From Diadema setosum (lineage: Eukaryota > Echinodermata > Echinoidea > Diadematoida > Diadematidae), in NCBI RefSeq assembly GCF_964275005.1, contig NC_092705.1, forward strand, positions 11,905,912-11,969,911: a DNA stretch of 64,000 nucleotides, read 5' to 3'. Positions 1 through 9,200 of the stretch are shown piece after piece. Numbering within the stretch: the stretch's first letter is position 1; each line of letters starts with the position of its first letter. The notes below the pieces were generated by a model. The model saw only the letters and a list, made by a program, of their open reading frames with translations. It made no database searches and had not been told where the DNA came from. Both the position numbers and the translations under genes were made by a program.

Positions 1-31
1 ATTCCCACTGATCGGTTATTAGCCATCCCCT
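1..31. mobile_element. Fragment of TTAA-flanked palindromic MITE (right end)
   Basis: The first 31 bases match the right end of the palindromic element at 19557-19924 (shared end AGCCATCCCCT) and are followed by TTAA at 32-35, as in that copy. The rest of this copy lies upstream of the window. The family is defined here only by these two copies. Confidence 0.75.
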
Positions 32-35
32 TTAA

Positions 36-297
36 CATTTTTTAACAGCCTTATCATTTACCATTTATTTTACCTATCAATATCATTTTGCTTTTTGTTG
101 TGATAAATTCAAAGTTCAAGAAGATCATGACGGTTTCTGTTGTGTAAAATTGGTCGCAAAATAGACATTTTGATTTCTGTTGCAAAAATGACTCAAAAAC
201 AAAAAAGCCGCAGCACTGCATGTCGAAACATTTACGTTTTCTCGAACATCCTATTCTCTTACTGTTATTTTTCTTCTCTTTGTTTTTAAATCTCTAG
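36..297 (+). other. 3' part of intron 1 of NCEH1-like gene A
   Basis: AT-rich sequence with no coding features, ending in a pyrimidine-rich stretch and an AG acceptor at 296-297. It is read as intron because the downstream exon starts in phase 0 at the same protein position as exon 2 of gene B. Confidence 0.6.
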
Positions 298-535
298 AGC
301 AAAGTCCAACAATTCTTCAAGGCTTCCCAGCTTGACATTGTGCGAACGGAACGTTGGTTGACGGAGATGGCCATGTCAGCGCCAGACGTGCAGGTTAGAG
401 GTTCGAACGTCTCCGCACGATACACCGAATTTGATGGGATAGGAGTTCTCCTCTATGAGCCTGTAATTCGAGGAAAGGATCCGGCTTCTGCTTTGGTATT
501 TCTTCACGGTGGGGGCTACACCCTGGGAAGCGCAA
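298..535 (+). CDS. Gene A, exon 2 (HGGG exon)
   Basis: This 238-nt exon starts in phase 0 after AG (296-297) and ends in phase 1 before GTAAGA. It is exactly as long as exon 2 of gene B. It encodes 79 residues ending FLHGGGYTLGSA; HGGG supplies the oxyanion hole. An NVS sequon is present upstream. Confidence 0.88.
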
Positions 536-2557
536 GTAAGAGTCTACTATGATATCTTTTATCAAAACTTTTGCTGCTTTGGTGATGTGTCCATTGATAA
601 GATATTTATTTCCGTTTGGACTTCTTGTCGTTTGTTTTCTTCTAATTTGATCAGTAGCTCTTATTTTGCAAAACATTTAATCGTTGTTAATGTGCCATAA
701 AGCAAACTAGAGGAACGTTTGTGCAGTTCTCTAGATTGAGTACGAAATATGGCGATTTACATGTCGATCAACAACGTAATAGCATTAAACTACCCCTTCC
801 CATGAAAGAGAAAAATACAAAAAATTATAATATCCACTGTTTTGTATTATATTATAAAGTGAAATGAGATTAGGGGAACCACGTAGATTTATCAAGAATG
901 TATAGCGGTCGTAAATTGTGTTAGTTTTCTCATTCCCTTCTTTGTATCCTATGACAGAACTACACGCTCCTCTGACAAGACAGCTGGCGGAAGAGCTAAA
1001 CATGGTTGTTGTATCTGTCGAGTAAGTTTGTTGCTGAAGTTGTACTTCTTCTTGATTGAAGAATCATATAGAACAGTACATACGAGTCTTCTTATCTGCA
1101 GAGAAAGTTTGTCGCCGAAATTTTATATCTTCTTGATTACGGAAGCATATAGGACGATAAATAAGAGTATTCTTATTTTCTGTGTCTGATCTTGCTATTT
1201 CAAAGATTATCAAGAGTAACACGAAGAAACCAACAGTTCATCATTGTAATTGGTCCAGTAATAGAACAGAAGTATACACCACTTAAAGCAGATTAAAGAT
1301 AAGCTCAGTCAAGTGGCATTATGCACAATTTTGCGTCAAATTGATTTTTTTTTTTAGATTGCATAAAACTTATCTGGAAAGGTTCACGAAAATTCTACAG
1401 TTTCATTGTCATGCTTTAGACTGTGTTATGAAAATTCAGCACAAAATTTAAATTACTTTCTTGTCAATAAGTTTATCTTGCTGTATTCAGTTCAAACTAT
1501 TCAAACCCCTCACATTATTTTACACCCATTTCTTATACTTAGATATCGACTTGCACCAGAATATCGGCTGCCAGCCCAATCTGAGGACGCCTACATTGCC
1601 ACAAGACACTTGCTGACGCATGCGGCAGATTATGGTGTTGACCCACAACGTGTGGTGGTTGGTGGCGACAGCGCAGGTGGTCACCTTACAGCGGTTCTCG
1701 TCCAACTCATTCACGACGACCCCACATTGCCGAACATTAAACTGCAGGTTCTACTCTACCCTTGGATTCAGTGCTTCGATTTCAACACTCCGTCTTATCA
1801 ACAATACGACAGTCTATTCGGTGATATTGGCTTATCAAAAAACAGGATTCTTGATATTGTATCCATCAATGACCGCAGGGTGGTGGATCCTGATTTGATT
1901 GGACACTTGCGTGAGAATCGCCACACAAGCAAAGAATTTAAGCGTTCTCGTCTGTATCGGGATCGCCTGAGGCATGACATTATTTTCGAGAAGCTAGGGA
2001 CGACGTCGACTCTGAATTCGCAAGTTCCGTCGACATCTTCGCATTCATTGGCCTCTGCTATGATGTCTTACCTTTCGTCGATCTTTACAAGTTACGCAGC
2101 GATGGAAAACTTTCTCGCACAACCTTTATCAACAGTATCAACGTCATTGTATTCTCTGAAATCGCATATATCATCCTCTGGTTTTCACCATGACAACTCA
2201 TCGTCGAGCATCGTAGACTCAGTGTTGGAATACAGGCCAGAGGAATTGTTCGATCGCGGCAACGACACCATGTGGGCAGAAATCCGAGAGTATTACACCC
2301 ACACCAGCATGGCGCCGCTGTTTCGCGAAGACTTCCGAGGGCTCCCGAAAGCCTTCGTCGCCACTGCCGACTTTGACGCACTGCGCGATGATGGTATATT
2401 CTACGCACACGCCTTGGAGAGTGCGGGAGTCGAGGTCACGTGGACGAACTACCGAGGGGCGTGGCACACTATTGCAGCTGCAGGCCCGATCGCAGATATT
2501 CCGACCGGAACGAAAATGATTGACGACATCGTCAATTTCGTCAGATACAATGTTTGA
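298..2557 (+). CDS. NCEH1/AADAC-like serine hydrolase, gene A (5' end outside window)
   Basis: Three exons are visible: 298-535, 958-1021 and 1543-2557, joined by GT-AG introns of phase 1 and phase 2. They encode 438 residues. Seen in the sequence are the oxyanion-hole motif HGGG, the nucleophile motif GDSAGG, the acid in DALRDDG and a histidine in AWHT, so the alpha/beta-hydrolase triad looks complete. Family members such as NCEH1 and AADAC are type II ER-membrane esterases that act on cholesteryl or acyl-glycerol esters or acetamides; the substrate here is unknown. The signal-anchor exon must lie upstream; gene B suggests about 47 residues, giving about 485 in total against roughly 400 for human relatives. 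The excess is a serine-rich insert of about 71 residues. The residue after the catalytic His is Thr rather than the Gly of gene B and human relatives. A and B lie head-to-tail 3.6 kb apart. Confidence 0.88.
958..1021 (+). CDS. Gene A, exon 3
   Basis: This is a 64-nt exon, the same length as exon 3 of gene B. It encodes LTRQLAEELNMVVVSVE, matching the family's beta-strand before the conserved YRLAP. Acceptor CAG and donor GTAAGT are both good. The donor lies at the start of an 81-bp tandem duplication. Confidence 0.88.
1019..1180 (+). repeat. Tandem duplication of about 81 bp over the exon 3 donor of gene A
   Basis: Two diverged units begin GAGTAAGTTTGTTGC (1020) and GAGAAAGTTTGTCGC (1101). 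Both carry CTTCTTGATT and CATATAG further in. The first contains the working donor GTAAGT; the second reads GAAAGT there, so only one usable donor remains. Confidence 0.75.
1543..2557 (+). CDS. Gene A, exon 4 (fused equivalent of exons 4 and 5 of gene B)
   Basis: This 1015-nt exon runs from YRLAPEYRLP through GDSAGGH, LLYPW and DALRDDG to the stop at 2555-2557. Gene B is interrupted between FK and GLP, while this copy reads FRGLPKAF without a break. Between EKLG and NDTMW it has 87 residues where gene B has 16. The extra part is rich in Ser and Thr and has no clear GTRAGT donor, so it is probably coding rather than a missed intron. Confidence 0.88.
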
Positions 2558-2710
2558 CAAATACCGTCCAGATTTTCCCAAGCAATATCAGAAACTAGCA
2601 TACAGCTGAAGCACATGATACAGAATAGATGATGAGATCGTCGAAGACTTCCCAACTTGTACTAGAGATGCTGCCGATGACACTTTGAAGGAACAATGCA
2701 TCATTTGGCA

Positions 2711-2950
2711 GTTTGTTTGTTTGTTTGTTTGTTTCCCTTCCATCTGAGAAGATGGCTGTATAGCCCATATTCTGCTGCAATAGCTGGTCTTCCGTGGGGT
2801 CCAGTTGGATGTAAGGCGGGACCACTTAAACGGGTTAAACACCCTGCTCTTTGCGATGAATAAATCGTTAATGAAGCGGGATCTTTTACGTGCATGAGTT
2901 GTTACTCTCTAACACACGGGACCTCCATTTTCTTTCCTATCCGAGGGACC
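2711..2950 (-). mobile_element. tRNA-derived SINE family A, copy 1 (head missing)
   Basis: On the minus strand this is the body and tail of the element at 33900-34310. The (CAAA)n tail is at 2711-2733 and the body includes the reverse of GTGGGGTCCAGTTGGATG and CGGGATCTTTTACGTGC. Similarity stops near 2950, before the tRNA-related head, so the copy is 5'-truncated. It lies about 150 bp downstream of the gene A stop. Confidence 0.85.
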
Positions 2951-3648
2951 TGTGTATATTCTTCTACTGAAAATATTGGAAGCACAATCGCATTCATTGA
3001 GTTTCTAGTCATTTACAAAATTAGCATTGTGGGATTTATGCATTATGAGGACACCTGTACACACATGCACAAAGAAGTCAGCCAAGTGTTCAAAAAAGCA
3101 AGCAGATAGAGAAAAGGAATTGTAGTGATTTTATGCCTTAGACTTTCCACAAGACTACCTTGTCAATAATTTGTTTTTCTAAGCACAACTGTGACATCTA
3201 CCGTTGTTTAAATATTCCATTGTGTTGATGTGTGAAACGGTTTCTCAAACAAATAACTATTGACAGCTTGTTAAAAAGATATATGGAAACATAATTGTGT
3301 TGCAAGTCATTGTTTAGAATGCTTATGTACAGATTTGTACAGTTACGATTTTGTATAAATATGTACTATAATATTTTTGAATTCTTGAATATGCAATGAA
3401 ATGAATGAAGAATTAGAGTTGTCTCAGTATTTTTTTTCTTTTTTTCTTTCTTCATGTTCTTTTTCTTCTCCAATTTCTTTTTTTTTAATTTCGATTTTAT
3501 CCGTTGCTGTATATTCTTCTTGAATGTGTGAATAAACAAAATGAATACATGAAACAGAATATCTCCTGTGTCAAGTATAAGTCCACAGGAATCATTGCAC
3601 TTAATGTTCAAGTAGACACACAAAATATAAACATATTCCAATATAATA

Positions 3649-3712
<64 letters not shown>

Positions 3713-4443
3713 CTCGCAACAAAATACCTCCTGTCAAGGAGTGCATTTGAATTGTTCTACTTGAATGTTCATGTAGTCAAATGTACCAATTTTCAAATAC
3801 ACACAGCAGCGTGTTGACAAGAATGTTTAATCGGACAACAACATACCACAATATTACATAAGACATTAGAAATCTATTCAGTGTCTGCAAGATATGCACT
3901 CAATAAAGACTCTTTTAATTTGCGGTTAAAGGATTATAAAGACGGGCAGCTTGTTATTTCGGGGAAAGGTCATTCCAGTATCTGGGGGCCGTATACATTA
4001 TCGTGTTTTGTTTTGTTTTGTTTTTTTGGCGAAAATTGTTCGAGTGCGTGGAGGGTGAAATGCGTCACTTTGGCGGGTAGGATAATTATGAATCAAATTG
4101 TTTCTCCTGAACATGCGAGTAAAAACATCCGGTAACTCCGGTAACTAGCACGGTAACAAGCACACATCATCTCCAGTGATTTTCTTCCTCCATGCGGGGA
4201 TGCAAGGACCGGGGTGTCGGCAATGATATTTTTTTCCATTAAATTTTCTCGTTGAGTACAAAGATACTCTTCAGCGTGTCATCAAAGTGTACCAATTTTC
4301 AAAGCGCTTGGTACTGCTTGAGGAAGCAAAGTGGCTTTTTTAGCTCCTTATGTGGCCTTGTATATGAATATGGAAATGTCTAAGATAAGGCATGATACAG
4401 TGATAATGGCAATATCAAATAGCAGCTCTCATTTGTGCCTTCA
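2951..4443. other. Intergenic stretch with a TA microsatellite
   Basis: AT-rich DNA with no supported exon. It contains a (TA)n run at 3653-3708. At 3880-3990 a piece reading ATTCCAGTATCTGGGGGCC recalls a dispersed invertebrate repeat, but the match is from memory and weak. Confidence 0.5.
3653..3708. repeat. (TA)n microsatellite
   Basis: Uninterrupted TA dinucleotides of about 56 bp. Confidence 0.95.
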
Positions 4444-4617
4444 GGGGTCCGTTTCATGAAAGCCTTATGAGAGACTTTCGCTCATATTCAGACACACTTG
4501 AGAGACTTCGTAAAATGGATTTTTACTTCTCTTTGAAAATGTCTCATATGGCTACAATTGAGCGACTTCATGGCCATTATAAAGACTGTAATGTGGCGAC
4601 TTCATGAAGCGGACTCC
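4444..4617. mobile_element. MITE with GGGGTCCGTTTCATGAA ends
   Basis: The left end GGGGTCCGTTTCATGAAAG pairs with the right end (reverse complement GGAGTCCGCTTCATGAAG). The interior repeats the motif GAGMGACTTC several times (for example GAGAGACTTTC, GAGAGACTTCG and GAGCGACTTCATGG). It is 174 bp long and non-coding. The superfamily is not clear because no convincing target duplication is visible. Confidence 0.7.
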
Positions 4618-5052
4618 AGAACTCAAGTGATTGTTGGAGGAGTCATGCAGAACAAAGTATTAAATCAAGTTGGGCAATATCGTAGTACAAGGAGCACGTA
4701 TACCAAACACATTGGGACAAAATCAATATCGCATAATCATAATAATCCTTGAATAAAGTAGATAAGTAGATTCCCATAAGCAGACATACCTCTCTTTCTC
4801 TGTCATCATCGAGAAAATAATAATGAAAAAAAAAAAACAATCTATACTTCTTGCTTTTCTCTATCTTTTTTTTTTTTTTGGCTGACTGACATCATTGTAC
4901 TTGTTGAGTCGGACTTTGAGCTTATTAAGCGAGGCCTATTTTATTTGCCATTGACACAGAAACTGCAAACTAATGCTTTGTTGTAATAACTATGTGGGTT
5001 GTGTGTGGGTCTGCGTGAGTGAAATTGTGTTTGTTTTGTTTTGTTGGTGTTC

Positions 5053-5074
5053 TTTTTTTTTTGGGGGGGGGGGG
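5053..5074 (+). repeat. T-tract joined to G-tract
   Basis: Ten T followed directly by twelve G. The same composite recurs at 26157, 27350, 47509 and 58472. Confidence 0.9.
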
Positions 5075-5655
5075 CAGGGATAATGTTCCATTCCACAAAC
5101 TTGGTCCATTCATCTTCATGTCAGGATCTAAGTGTCTTACTTGTCACATTATTTGGACAATCCTTAATGAATCAGGGTTAAGAGTACTGGTATCAAAATG
5201 TAGAAAGGGAAAATTTGAAATTCAGTTTCAATTTGATTCAGTGTCCTGATACATAATTAACACTAAGTTTTATTAAAGCGCAGAAGATTCCTGATGAAAA
5301 ATGTGTAATATAACCGACATGGTATACTTATCTTCATCACTATTACATAGGTAATGTTTGTCTGATTCATAGTCAAATTATCTTTCAGCTTTTCTTTTAC
5401 CAAGTTCTCCTCGCTTCCCTTCAACTAGTGAGATTGTTACATTGTACAGTCTTATAATATGTGAAAGGTAAATGGACAAAAAAGTTGTTATAGTACCGTT
5501 TCTTTTTAATATTTTGTTTTATCAATTTTGTATACAGTATATGACACACAATATTTTCCTCCTTTGCTGTAGCTGCGGTTTTCAAAGCATCATCCAGGAT
5601 TGTAAAGCTGGGACCTCGGAACGGGGGAGGGGAGGGAGCTGCATCACCCCCATTG

Positions 5656-5656
<1 letters not shown>

Positions 5657-5693
<37 letters not shown>
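5657..5693. repeat. (CA)n microsatellite
   Basis: CA dinucleotide run of about 37 bp. Confidence 0.95.
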
Positions 5694-5694
<1 letters not shown>

Positions 5695-5821
5695 GCATAC
5701 ATACATACACATGCACGCAAGCGTTTTTCAGGGGAAAAATTGAAAAAAAAAAAATACAAATTCATAATAAAACTCATGACTTCCAGAGGTTTCCCCGGAG
5801 ATTCTTGCCGACGAAGAGGGC

Positions 5822-5866
5822 AGGGGCGGGGGGGGGGGGGGGGGGACAGGGGGAGGGGAGGGGAGC
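5822..5866 (+). repeat. G-rich run
   Basis: An 18-base G tract is followed by GGGAGGGGAGGGG, a sequence able in principle to form a quadruplex. Confidence 0.85.
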
Positions 5867-6138
5867 CACAATTAAACCTTGACACCCAACGACCCCCACC
5901 TTCCTCCCCACACGCACTGAAAAAGTTACGTTCCGCTGGCCATGTAAAGGGTGTATACAAAGGACTGCTATTTCCTTTGTAAGCCGAAACACATCTAGTG
6001 TGTTTTAACTCGTTTGCCCCTGACCTTTGGAACTTCCAATGCCGGTCTATTCATATTGCGGAGGCTAGTCTGATCTCCCCTCTTACAATCAAACTTTTGG
6101 ATCTCTTCCATGTACATTCTGGGATCTTCCACTCCACA

Positions 6139-6279
6139 ATGAAGACGAGTATTACGATCCTGGTCCTGTGCCTGGCCCTCCTTCTGGGCCATTTGTTCAA
6201 CACGCCTGTACCTAGCGAAATGGCGGACCCATGGCAGTACAGACTGGTGGTAACGGGCTACAAGCTCGTTCGTCTCATA
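6139..6279 (+). CDS. Gene B, exon 1 (start codon, signal anchor)
   Basis: The exon encodes 47 residues, [20 protein letters not shown] then [12 protein letters not shown], and ends in phase 0 before GTAAGC. This ATG is chosen because it places the hydrophobic anchor at the N-terminus as in AADAC and NCEH1. It is the exon that gene A lacks in this window. Confidence 0.88.
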
Positions 6280-9200
6280 GTAAGCACGCTTGATCATTAG
6301 GTTCTACAGAGTGTCCTACATTAGGTCGGACTTAGTTGTGTGTGGTCCCAAGGTGGTAGCTAGTATTTTGAAATCAGGGAGGTGAGACTGCTCGCCCCTC
6401 TCCTTAGGCCTAATTTAAAACCAATCAGGGCATTGGCCGCTTTGGCGAGTAAAGACTTCTACTCAAGCAGGGAGGTGGAAAGAGACACCTCCCTGAGGTC
6501 AGCAAAGAGCTGACTTGAGTCAGCTCTTTGCGCGCATGTGAATAAAGCTTTTACATGTCTATATTATAGTTTCCGTGATTCACGTAGTATGTGTTCCATA
6601 GAGACTATAGTACAGACTGTACATGATTTTCACAAAATTTATCATGGATTCATATGAATAGTTTTAAGGCTAAGAGCAGCCGCTTTTGTTTTTCATCGGT
6701 TATCGGGGGACCGGGGGGGGGGGGGGGTGTGATTGTGATGAATGCTAGGCAATAGACTGTGTATTTAGAATTTAACATGCTTCCAATATCTTTGAGAGTC
6801 TTGTCTTTTCCGTTGTTGTTGTTGTTGTCTTTTCCTTCTTTTCGTTCCTCCTTCGCCTGCATGTGAACAAGATATTTTTTTTTTTTTAATTCTGGTGCAC
6901 TAATATGAATATATCATGAATAATCAAAGAAATCTGACATTTGGAAAAGCGAAGGAAGGTACATTGAATCTTTATAAACAAACCACCAGGTAATGAATGA
7001 ATATCACAGGAATATCTAAAAGTTTACAAGCCGTATAATAATAAAATATGAAATTTCCGTCTTTGTGGTCATGGGTGCCTTTCAGGCCGCCGTGAGGGGC
7101 TTCGTGCACCCTGCAGACGACAACCTCTTCAAAACTTACAACTACTTGATGGGATTCGCACTTCCCGCGGCAGATCAGCATGTGCAAGGGTCGACGGTTC
7201 AGGCGAGGTACACGGATTTCGACGGAACACGAGTGCTGCTCTACGAAACCCGATCGGGTCGAAAGGGTCTCTCTCCAGCGCTGCTGTACTTCCACGGAGG
7301 AGGGTATGCCATGGGAAGTACCAGTAAGGAAAAGATACAATCTTTTAACCGCCTCCGTGCCATATTAAGCTCTTGTCCCTTTGGTATATGGGTCAAATTT
7401 GTCACATTTCTTGACTGGATGGCACAGAAAGTGCTAAACAGATGACGATATCATTAACTTTGTGTTCAGAAGTTCATATAGAAAAAAAAATATGCAATGG
7501 TTGAGGGATTAGATGATTGATTTAATGATAAAGGAAACAAACAAGGGTGTACCGCTCAGAAAACTAAACACACTTTTGCCTTGCGTTTGAATATATGCTT
7601 ACATTCTCTTCCTAGCAAAGGTGTCTTTGTTTGGCCTTCCACACCTAATGATATCACTATAATCACTCCACGTTTCTTATATACATTTTTTTTTTCAGGT
7701 TTCGTGTTGAATTATTATCTTGAAGTTCCACATAACGGAAAAGGTAAAAAAAAAAAAGGATTTTGTGCCGTTACTTTATTACAGGAGACTATGGACCTTT
7801 GACCAGGCGATTGGCCGAGGAATTGGATATGGTGGTTGTATCCGTCGAGTAAGTATTCGTGCTACACCCATGATATATGATCCTCCTATATAATACCATG
7901 AACACATAATGCATATCATATATTTCAAAATGACAAATATAATGTATCTTTCTCTTCCATGTAATGGTAATATAAAGAGTACATTATCACAAATGTTCTA
8001 TACTTTGCTCTTAAGCAAGAGAAATACAGATCAGCCAAAGAAACAGTCACTATAGACACATGATAGAATTACACGAAGGCCAATCCTACATTTGTAATTC
8101 TCAGTGAAATTCAGAAAAGTGAACTGATTTTAACATGAGGAATACCATATCGTGACTGTCCACTCTAGGCTAATGAAAACATAAACTTCACCAACTAGAA
8201 ATCCTCTTTGGAGTACCCAAATGTAACACAGACATACAGAAACATGCACACACACACGCACACACACACATTTATATTCCTATAACTAGCGGTATGTATT
8301 CATGAAACATTAAATTCTCTAAGAACTGTTGAAAACGATTATTATGTAATCATCTTAGTTTTCATAATCTCAACCGATGTAATCAGAAATAGTGTATAAT
8401 AATGTTATGTGCCTCTGTAGCAAATTCAAATTACGCTATACATTGTACGATTATCCAGTGGTGCTAAACATAATAGGTCTTACCATGCAGAAATGTTACG
8501 AAAGCATGATAACTTAATCCATCCAGAGGACACCCCCCCCCCCCATAAAAAAAAAAAAAAACTGTTTCCATGGATAGTATACTCAACAGGGAAGGGTATG
8601 CTAGCAATTCATTTTCCCCAGAGTTTACCCAAATGAGTAGCGAAATTCCCGTTCTTCGTTAATTCTTATAGAAACACTACTCGAGCAGAGCATTCTATTC
8701 GTGATGAAAACATCCCTTTAAATACCCTTCCACATATTCAGTGCATGGCATTTCAAATTTATTCTCTGAGGTGGGACGTACCGTAGGCCTATATAAGTAA
8801 ACAATAAGAGGGATATGTATAATTCCATGCAAGTCCTAGCTCTTATAATACTCAGGACATAATGCCTGAACTTCATTTCGAATGCACTGCGATCTTTCCC
8901 AATTCTGTATTTAAAAAAAAAGGGGGGGGGGAAAAAAGAAATGAGGTAATATTTAATTTGAATTGGATCTTATTACAGGTATAGACTGGCCCCCGTTCAT
9001 CCTTTTCCAGCAGCGATTGAGGACTCTCTGAAGGCTACGAAATGGTTTCTGCGCAATGCGGCCCAGTTCGGCGTCGACCCCACTCGGGTAGCCGTCGGCG
9101 GCGACAGCGCCGGTGGTCATATTTCCGCCGTCATCGCCCAGCAACTCGACGACGATCCTTCTGTGCCCGACATCAAGCTCCAAGTCCTTATCTACCCTTG

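Larger units (their letters stand above)
4618..6138. other. Intergenic stretch upstream of gene B
   Basis: AT-rich DNA with a T10-G12 junction (5053-5074), a (CA)n run (5657-5693) and a G-rich run (5822-5866). No TATA box or other promoter motif can be assigned with confidence, although the gene B promoter should be here. Confidence 0.5.

Noticed and set aside
1998-2260. Missed intron in gene A in place of the serine-rich insert
   Set aside because: No convincing GTRAGT donor is present and the segment stays in frame, so a coding insert is more likely; RNA data would settle it.
3366-3746. 126-codon minus-strand frame with Tyr/Ile runs
   Set aside because: Produced by the (TA)n microsatellite and A/T homopolymers.
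5421-5960. 179-codon minus-strand frame
   Set aside because: Crosses (CA)n and G-tracts; the protein is low complexity with no family signal.
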